Source: Desulfocapsa sp. | GTDB taxonomy: Bacteria; Desulfobacterota; Desulfobulbia; Desulfobulbales; Desulfocapsaceae | Reading direction: 5' to 3' | Assembly (NCBI GenBank): GCA_030635405.1 | Contig: DAOVZA010000021.1 | Location: 1 to 12,117 of the forward strand | Length of the DNA stretch: 12,117 nucleotides | Part shown: positions 7,046 through 12,117 of the stretch, in pieces | Layout: every line of letters starts with the position of its first letter | Position numbering within the stretch: the first letter of the stretch is position 1 | Program-made: the position numbers and the translations under genes | Notes under the pieces: generated by a model | Seen by the model: the letters and a program-made list of their open reading frames with translations, nothing else | Database searches by the model: none | What the model was told of the DNA's origin: nothing

Positions 7046-8575
7046 CTACTGCGCCATTCCTTTTTGAACAAGGCTTGCTAAAAATCTGGCAAATGGTTCA
7101 ATATTCATTTGTACACTTGCTTCTTCTAAAGCAGCCATGTACTCAGCACGAGTATCAAGTGGAATAACCGTCCATGGATATCCACCACTTGCGAGCATAA
7201 CATTCATTAGAAATCTTCCAGTACGGCCATTTCCATCAATATAAGGATGGATATATACAAAGAAAAAATGACCTAAGACTGCCCTAACAGCAGGCTCTTC
7301 TTCCTCTTGTAAAAGAGAAAAAAATGCAGGCATAAGGTCACGTACAGCTTCATAGCGAGGAGGTGCATGCATTGATTTTCGAATATATACAGGTTGGTTA
7401 CGATAACCAGCAAGACCAGATACGGCAGTAAGGCCTGCGCTCACACTGGGGGCAAATAGCTCTCTATACCATAGAGCATGATCGTCATTGACCACTTGGC
7501 CAGCAGAATTCTCATTTAGAACCTTTGCTAAACTTTCTTTTACTGCTTGAAAAGCTTGCCAATAACCACGAGCTGCCAAAGCATCTGCATATTCTTTATC
7601 TTTACGGTTATCTTCTGGATTCCAGCCTCCTGAGCGAACACGTTCGATAAGCTCTTTACTAACACGATACCCTTCAATAGAAAGTGAATGATAAGCATCT
7701 GTCAGATATATATCATCAACGTTTTTAAGATATTCATCTACATCATTTCGTGATGTGGGAGGGTGTGGGAAAATCTCCAATACAATATCACGCATACTTA
7801 CCCAGCTCATTCGCATTCGGTTCACGTACGGAGAAAGCTCTCGTTTACTGAAAATGATAGCTGCCTTCTCTTCAAAAGGGTCCTTTTCGGTAATGCCATA
7901 CCCAGCAGCCTTCATTGCCTCAGTAATATTATCAGCAATCGTATTTCGTCCTATGTTTCGGAAAGCTCCCGCTAGTCGCCCAGCTATTGTGCTATGTCCG
8001 CCTATGAGAAGTTTGGGTAAAATCTGAGATGCGTCAGAAATCATAGATAGTACAGCCCGCGCTTCAACAGGATTATTTGAATAATATCGAGGAGTACATG
8101 AAATTAGAGCAGCAGGCAAAGTCATGATCTGCATATTGTTTTTGCTTTCTAAATCCTGTTTATCTGGTAACTTCAGGCGAGCATCCATTATAGAGGTTTC
8201 ATAAAGCAAGAATATTGGCTTATTACCACCTTTAGGAGTGCGGACAAGAAGTTGCCCAGGAACGCTCCAGTTTCCGCTATGAATACTCAATGATTGCTCA
8301 GGAGAAAGGCACCATTTATTACCAAATTTTGATTTAAGGTAATCAGCACAAAAGGCCCAAAAAGAAACATACCAAGATGTACTTTCTCCTGCAGGCTCAT
8401 CTGGGCGGGCAGAAACATACCACCCTTTAATGACCTCTTTAAGAAAACCATTACTGAGCAGACGTTCTCGATGAGTCCGTGTCATATTTTTTGTATGAAT
8501 CGCAATAACTCCTTTGTCCTGAAGTTTTTTCAAAACGGCTAGAGACTGAGCGAGTTTTTCCTGTGGTGTTGACAT
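7046..8575 (-). CDS. Fic family protein with AbiEi-like N-terminal region and N-terminal inhibitory motif
   Basis: The 509-residue protein has the full Fic catalytic motif HPYIDGNGRTGR (443-454), with the catalytic His and the phosphate-binding GNGRTGR; Tyr445 takes the usual Phe position. Such enzymes transfer AMP, or related groups, from nucleotides to target hydroxyls. The auto-inhibitory signature SxxxEG is at 297-302 (SLSIEG), N-terminal to the core, making this a class II, self-inhibited Fic. Residues about 8-60 (a small helical/winged unit ending ...GFLKEVIKGWYVS) and the following about 140 residues resemble AbiEi-type antitoxin/regulator N-termini often fused to Fic, suggesting DNA binding and autoregulation. 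The promoter (8602-8631) and 24-bp repeats directly upstream fit that. The ribosome-binding site AGGTAG is weak to moderate. The gene stands alone, bounded by a 14-bp direct repeat. The AMPylation target is unknown. Confidence 0.85.
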   Translation of the reverse strand: MSTPQEKLAQSLAVLKKLQDKGVIAIHTKNMTRTHRERLLSNGFLKEVIKGWYVSARPDEPAGESTSWYVSFWAFCADYLKSKFGNKWCLSPEQSLSIHSGNWSVPGQLLVRTPKGGNKPIFLLYETSIMDARLKLPDKQDLESKNNMQIMTLPAALISCTPRYYSNNPVEARAVLSMISDASQILPKLLIGGHSTIAGRLAGAFRNIGRNTIADNITEAMKAAGYGITEKDPFEEKAAIIFSKRELSPYVNRMRMSWVSMRDIVLEIFPHPPTSRNDVDEYLKNVDDIYLTDAYHSLSIEGYRVSKELIERVRSGGWNPEDNRKDKEYADALAARGYWQAFQAVKESLAKVLNENSAGQVVNDDHALWYRELFAPSVSAGLTAVSGLAGYRNQPVYIRKSMHAPPRYEAVRDLMPAFFSLLQEEEEPAVRAVLGHFFFVYIHPYIDGNGRTGRFLMNVMLASGGYPWTVIPLDTRAEYMAALEEASVQMNIEPFARFLASLVQKGMAQ

Positions 8576-8601
8576 TTTGCTACCTATTATTAGTAATATA
8601 A

Positions 8602-8631
8602 GTCATATTCATTTTTAGGGTATTGTGTCAA
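8602..8631 (-). promoter_or_regulatory. Predicted promoter of the fic gene
   Basis: On the minus strand a perfect -35 TTGACA (complement of 8626-8631) is followed after 18 bases by TATGAC (complement of 8602-8607, four of six consensus bases). Transcription would start about 20 bases before the fic ATG at 8575. The first 24-bp repeat lies over the -35 and spacer, so a protein bound there would block RNA polymerase. Confidence 0.5.
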
Positions 8632-8684
8632 GCGAGTTTTAGGTTTTTCGGTTGTGCATTTTTTAGGTTATTGTGTTTTTGATA
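8613..8684. repeat. Three imperfect direct repeats at exact 24-bp spacing upstream of fic
   Basis: TTTTAGG begins at 8613, 8637 and 8661, exactly 24 bp apart. The first and third copies extend to TTTTAGG(G/T)TATTGTGT. The middle one reads TTTTAGGTTTTTCGGTTGTG and shares the 3' part only after shifting by a base or two. The array lies upstream of the fic start and overlaps its likely promoter. It may be an operator for the AbiEi-like N-terminus of Fic (inference). Confidence 0.45.
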
Positions 8685-8739
8685 TTCCTCTGTACAGTTT
8701 TCACCCTTCGTCCACGATATTGCCTTGAGAAAACTGGGT

Positions 8740-8938
8740 TCGTCTGCACAAAGATACTAAACACGACAGAGAGAAATCCAGAATGGATTGAATTACTGAT
8801 CAAAATCGCATTTATCTCCCCTGATATTACAGCGCTCTCATTCGGCGGATTTCAGGGTATTAATCAGCACCCAAACTTGCTAACTAATACACAAAAATTA
8901 GCCAGTTTGTGGTTAACCATTTAGTTGTTCAATATAGC
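8740..8938 (+). pseudogene. Possible remnant of a serine-recombinase C-terminal region
   Basis: A plus-strand open stretch encodes a fragment containing EWIELLIKIAFISPDIT, then a GGFQG turn, LLTN and LASLW. This order resembles the C-terminal part of large serine recombinases (…LLRLAFLAPDI…AIL.GRQP…LT…LP..W). No catalytic N-terminus, start codon with ribosome-binding site or remaining domain is present, and the frame stops at 8922-8924 (TAG). It can only be decayed debris. The resemblance is weak and short, so it may also be fortuitous. If real, it records a past mobile element next to the fic gene. Confidence 0.3.
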
Positions 8939-8957
8939 AAGCCGATCAAAATGGGTG

Positions 8958-8971
8958 TTACGTATATTCGG
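8958..8971 (+). repeat. 14-bp direct repeat, right copy
   Basis: TTACGTATATTCGG is identical to 6961-6974. It lies just beyond the recombinase-like remnant. In both copies one frame reads Leu-Arg-Ile-Phe-Gly, so shared coding ancestry is an alternative to an attachment-type site. Confidence 0.4.
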
Positions 8972-9070
8972 ATTAAGGTTAATCAAGCTGTTTCCCCAAT
9001 TGCTTACCATTGCCATTGGAAATGGTAGTATTACAGTGGAAAGAAGAAGTAGCATCTGGGGGCAGAGTTC

Positions 9071-10537
9071 TCAATAATCATTTTCATCCCACATGGAAGA
9101 ATCAAAACGTATAACCTTATTTCTGCCAGTATCTTTTGCTTGATACAGTGCAATGTCAGCATGTTTAACACATTCCCAGAACCCTGAACCATCTTCTGGA
9201 TAAACGGAAACTCCAATACTGAGGGTCTTACGGATGCTGAAATCTTCGATGCGGAATAATTGTTCTTCAACAGCCGTTCGTATCTTTTCTGCCACCTCTG
9301 TTGCTTTTTCCATCTTACAGTCGGTGAGCAGTATAAGGAATTCTTCACCGCCATAACGAATGACGATATCCGAGGCACGAGTAGCCTCCTGCATGATGAC
9401 AGCAAGAATTTTTAAGACTTGGTCACCCACATCGTGTCCATGCTTGTCGTTTACCTGTTTGAAAAAATCCATGTCACACATGAGAATGCCAAGAGTACTG
9501 TCTCTTCGTTTGATCCCGGCGAGCATTGGATTAATATTCGTTTCCAGATATCTTCGGTTGGCCAGCCCGGTTAATGCATCTTTAGTAGCCTGTTCATGAA
9601 GATCGAAAGCAAGGCGTTTGGCATGCAGTACAGGAAGCGCTTCAGCAAGATAGAGGCCGGCTAGATGCTGATTTTGTCGTAATTGTTCTGCGCGCTCATT
9701 GCTGTCGACAAAGAGCGTAAAAAATTGAACAACCCCAAGTACTTTTCCAGAAACGATCATGGGGACACAGGTATGAGTCATGACGTCAGAGAGGGGGAAC
9801 ACGGGACAGATGTTGGGGAAACCGGCGGATGAAATTACCTCTTCCGTTCGTCGTGCACGGCAGATTCTGGATGTACTCATTGTACAGGTTTCTTGTTCCA
9901 ACTCAGGCGGCCATGCATACACTGCTTCAATGGAGTCATCTTTTTCCCTGACTTCCCAAATAATAAATGTGTTGAGTTGCAACGTTTCTTTAAAAACATA
10001 AGCCAGTCGGTTGTAGACTTCGTTAATGGTTTCGTCGGCCTCAATGGTTCTTCTGAAAAGGGAAATAGCACGGATATGACTTGTGAGTCCATTTACCAGT
10101 GAAGCCACTTCTCCGATTTTGTCCTGAGTAATTATAGGGATTTGTGTCCCGTGGCCACACGTCTCACCTTGATCGCCTCTGTTGATTAGAATGCGGAGTG
10201 AGCAGATCATCTGGTCAAGAAAATTTACAAGAGTCCGGACACACAAAAAACTCGTCAAACTCACAAAGGCTATAACCAGACTGACAAGGATAACAACGTG
10301 TGTGATATAGCTGTCAAGGAGAGCCATTGTCTGGGCTAGATGTTCATTTCCGCCGCAGGCAATAGCCAGTTCCTGCCTAAGGTTCCCGATAAAAAAATAA
10401 CTGTGAAATCCGATGACAAGATAACCACAGAGGAAGCTTATAAGAACCAGCAAGAATTTTTTATAGACAGAAAGGGCAAGAAACGGCTGCCAGAGACGAA
10501 GCCAGAGGGACTGCTGGGGATGGTTATTATGCGTCAT
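9071..10537 (-). CDS. Membrane-bound diguanylate cyclase (2 TM, HAMP-like linker, GAF, GGDEF)
   Basis: The 488-residue protein has membrane helices at about 28-50 and 80-100 enclosing a short (about 30-residue) periplasmic loop. A HAMP-like linker follows (100-160), then a GAF-type domain (about 168-305) and a C-terminal GGDEF domain (about 315-480). The cyclase signature is YGGEEF (395-400) with metal-binding D355 in CDMDFFK, N363 in the KQVNDKHGHDVGD segment, and the product-inhibition I-site RASD (387-390) at the right distance. All residues for cyclic-di-GMP synthesis from two GTP are present. The GAF domain holds C218, C226 and C244 (TCTM, RICRA, NICPVF), possibly a metal, heme or redox sensor. 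The ATG is preceded directly by an in-frame TAA, which fixes the start, although the ribosome-binding site is poor. It is a single gene with no EAL or adhesin neighbour. Confidence 0.93.
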   Translation of the reverse strand: MTHNNHPQQSLWLRLWQPFLALSVYKKFLLVLISFLCGYLVIGFHSYFFIGNLRQELAIACGGNEHLAQTMALLDSYITHVVILVSLVIAFVSLTSFLCVRTLVNFLDQMICSLRILINRGDQGETCGHGTQIPIITQDKIGEVASLVNGLTSHIRAISLFRRTIEADETINEVYNRLAYVFKETLQLNTFIIWEVREKDDSIEAVYAWPPELEQETCTMSTSRICRARRTEEVISSAGFPNICPVFPLSDVMTHTCVPMIVSGKVLGVVQFFTLFVDSNERAEQLRQNQHLAGLYLAEALPVLHAKRLAFDLHEQATKDALTGLANRRYLETNINPMLAGIKRRDSTLGILMCDMDFFKQVNDKHGHDVGDQVLKILAVIMQEATRASDIVIRYGGEEFLILLTDCKMEKATEVAEKIRTAVEEQLFRIEDFSIRKTLSIGVSVYPEDGSGFWECVKHADIALYQAKDTGRNKVIRFDSSMWDENDY

Positions 10538-11172
10538 TTAACGAAGTTTCTTAATATTATGATGAATTCTGAAATCGTGATAAAAAAGATGTCATAGATC
10601 CTAAAATAATGCATATATTTTTAGTCAATTGTAGCAAGGTAAGAATGCAATGTCAAAGGTGGTACTGCAAATTTACAAGAGCTCCTTGAAAAATCCAGTG
10701 TTGAAATGCAAAAAATCATAGCATTAAGACGATATGATAACAAGGAAGTGTATCATACTTGGAGCCTCAATGTGAAATAACTTGGATTTCTTGATTTTTA
10801 CATTCGCCTTGGTCGAAATATGTGTAAATGGCCAGGAGATATATTTACATTTCATTAATTCAATTAGAGGGTAATAGATCTCCTATATATATACGAAGCA
10901 ACCATTTTCCCTTAAAACAGCCCTAAGCCATTCCGGCAATGCTCGGGAAACATTTCAATTTGTAGTTTTCTAAATGACCAAGACTGCCAAGAGACATTTT
11001 TTTTATTGGAACACGTCCAATATTTTCTATTAGAAATGCAAATCTCTCGTAATGTAGTATGAAAAAAATTCCAACTGTGATTAAATAAAATGAATGGTGC
11101 TTCATTGCCTGACAAGAAGTCGATTCGTTTTCTTCTACACCGATAGAGTCCAGGTAAGATAATGTTCTTTAG
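10538..11172. other. AT-rich stretch without a supportable gene
   Basis: The first part must contain the promoter of the diguanylate cyclase gene, but I found no convincing -35/-10 pair. An open plus-strand frame of 45 codons (10643-10780, including LQELLEKSSVEMQKIIAL) looks protein-like but lacks a proper start and ribosome-binding site. Minus-strand frames between 10912 and 11259 are overlapping and interrupted, with no motif I recognise. A 15-bp hairpin TTGGA-ACACG-TCCAA is at 11006-11020. Next to IS30 debris, this is best read as eroded accessory DNA. Confidence 0.4.
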
Positions 11173-11822
11173 CGTTTTGAACATGATGCGGAGCAAAATA
11201 TTACCGTCAAAGGATTTACTTACCTGAATCAGGCTCACCGTTTTGCAGAAGAGCGACATGTAAAAAACCCTAAAGCCGTTAAGTTAACACAAGAAATTAA
11301 ATATCTGATTACAGTTTACCTCAAGAGAGAGTGGACATAGATGAGAGACCTTCCGAGGCAAACGATCGTGAACGTTTCGGTGACTGGGAAGCTGATACAA
11401 TCATAGGTAAAAATCATAAAGGAGTGATAGTAACCCTTGATGATAGAAAATCCAAACTGCGCCTTGCTGCACCTCTGACTGCTAAAAAAGCAAAATATGT
11501 CAAAGATGCAATAGTCTCTCTTTTGTTTCCAGTAAAAGAGTTTATAAAAACAATAACTTTTGACAATAGTTAAGAGTTCACACTTCATGAGAAGATTGCA
11601 ACTGATCTCAATTGTGCAACCTATTTTGCCAAACCTTACCATTCTTGGGCAAGAGGCCAGAATGAAAATTCTAACGGCCTGTTACGCCAATATTTTCCTA
11701 AGACAATGGAGCTTGTTGATGTTACTCTAAAACAAGTTTTTGAGGCAGTTGACAGACTGAATAACAGACCTCGAGAATGCCTCAAATATAAAAAACTAAC
11801 TGGTTATTCACTTATAACTTGA
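11173..11822 (+). pseudogene. Decayed IS30-family transposase
   Basis: Two pieces of one transposase lie in different frames. 11173-11337 encodes the end of the N-terminal region (GFTYLNQAHRFAEERH … KLTQEIKYLI … LKREW), matching the IS30 pattern GYRPxQAxxxAxxRR … KLTPE … LKEDW. From about 11328 the other frame resumes at RVDIDERP and runs through RFGDWEADTIIGK (first catalytic Asp), TFDN (second Asp), then SWARGQNENSNGLLRQYFPK (the catalytic Glu block) and LNNRPRECL to a TGA at 11820-11822. About 60 residues are missing at the junction, with a frame change, and a TAA at 11571-11573 interrupts the gene in TFDNS-stop-EFTLHE, where family members read GKEF. The helix-turn-helix start is absent. 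No terminal inverted repeats were found. It is not functional. Confidence 0.88.
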
Positions 11823-11899
11823 ATTCAGGTAATTAAGATATTGTGTATTCATCGAAGTAAAGATGTTTCCAGAACAAATACTTTTATGGGGAAAGAATC

Positions 11900-12117
11900 A
11901 TGCCTCTAATTGGAAGAAAACAAGCGAATCAATATTGGAGCAACATCTTTCTTGCGGTTTCTTTTCTCCTGGTATTCCCTCTTGCGATAGGTGCTACTCC
12001 AGGACGAGGGATTGTGGTGGAGGCAAGGATAGGCTCAGGAGAAAAGGAGCAAATTCATTTTTACGACAGCAGCCAAGCGTTGTTAATCGGTGCCGGGAAA
12101 TATACTGCCGGCTGGCC
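11900..12117 (+). CDS. Caspase-like (peptidase C14) protein, N-terminus (3' partial)
   Basis: The ATG at 11900 follows GGGGAAAG by four bases and the frame stays open to the right edge (72 codons). A basic start and a hydrophobic segment (about residues 18-33, possible cleavage after AIGA) indicate export or membrane anchoring. The mature part reaches ALLIGAGKYTAGWP (residues 59-72), the first strand and loop of bacterial caspase/metacaspase-like domains (typically ALVIGNxxYxxxWP). The His-Cys dyad lies beyond the window, so activity cannot be judged. Such proteins cut after Arg/Lys or Asp and often carry C-terminal repeat or effector domains. The gene begins 77 bp after the IS30 remnant, so it could belong to an accessory segment. 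Assignment to the family is by a single short motif. Confidence 0.6.
   Translation, partial: MPLIGRKQANQYWSNIFLAVSFLLVFPLAIGATPGRGIVVEARIGSGEKEQIHFYDSSQALLIGAGKYTAGW

Noticed and set aside
8613..8684. Evenly spaced repeats as a mini CRISPR array
   Set aside because: Only three copies, imperfect, with a repeat core of 7-16 bp and no equal-length unrelated spacers or cas genes; a promoter operator array fits better.
9005..9027. TACCATT/AATGGTA stem-loop as the diguanylate cyclase terminator
   Set aside because: A seven-pair stem with a nine-base loop and no T run on the minus strand.
11006..11020. TTGGA-ACACG-TCCAA hairpin as a terminator
   Set aside because: A five-pair stem with only a loose T-rich stretch after it and no gene ending upstream.
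10912..11259. Minus-strand open frame of 115 codons as a gene
   Set aside because: No ribosome-binding site or recognised motif, it overlaps the IS30 remnant in the opposite direction, and a second overlapping minus frame looks equally good.

Overview
The window looks like chromosomal DNA of a Gram-negative, anaerobic, Desulfobacterota-type bacterium (inference). It has moderate to low GC, a PpcA-like periplasmic triheme cytochrome c7, a DUF3187 outer-membrane-type protein, Sec-exported and lipoprotein signal peptides, and IS30-type transposon debris. No rRNA, tRNA or CRISPR array was seen.

Layout. 1-1032 (+) is the end of a DUF3187 outer-membrane protein gene, closed by a strong intrinsic terminator at 1081-1112. 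1143-1487 (-) is a triheme cytochrome c7. Divergent from it, 1712-6801 (+) is a compact five-gene run: an exported transglutaminase-like protein with an intact Cys-His-Glu set, an exported paralogue that has lost Cys and His, a six-helix K+-channel-like protein with a TTLGYGD filter, a fusion of a degenerate diacylglycerol-kinase-like domain to a DUF389 membrane domain, and an orphan LivJ-like lipoprotein binding protein. No ABC permease or ATPase is present. 7046-8575 (-) is a Fic AMP-transferase-type protein with an AbiEi-like N-terminal region. Its likely promoter overlaps one of three 24-bp-spaced direct repeats. 8673-8971 holds what looks like the wreck of a serine-recombinase C-terminus and one copy of a 14-bp direct repeat whose partner lies beyond the other end of the fic gene. 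9071-10537 (-) is a membrane-bound GAF-GGDEF diguanylate cyclase. 10538-11172 is AT-rich and holds no gene I can support. 11173-11822 (+) is a decayed IS30 transposase. 11900 to the right edge (+) is the start of an exported or membrane-anchored caspase-like (C14) protein.

How the genes may work together. The 1712-6801 run is the most interesting part. All five products are predicted to act in or across the envelope: ligand binding (lipoprotein), ion conduction (channel), an uncharacterised multi-helix membrane protein carrying a dead lipid-kinase-like sensor, and a catalytic/pseudoenzyme pair in the periplasm. A plausible reading is an undescribed ligand-responsive envelope ion-flux or signalling system. 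The sequence shows the gene content and order, but the joint function is inference. The right half (Fic with repeats, recombinase and IS30 debris, caspase-like gene) has the character of an accessory, possibly defence- or toxin-related, zone.
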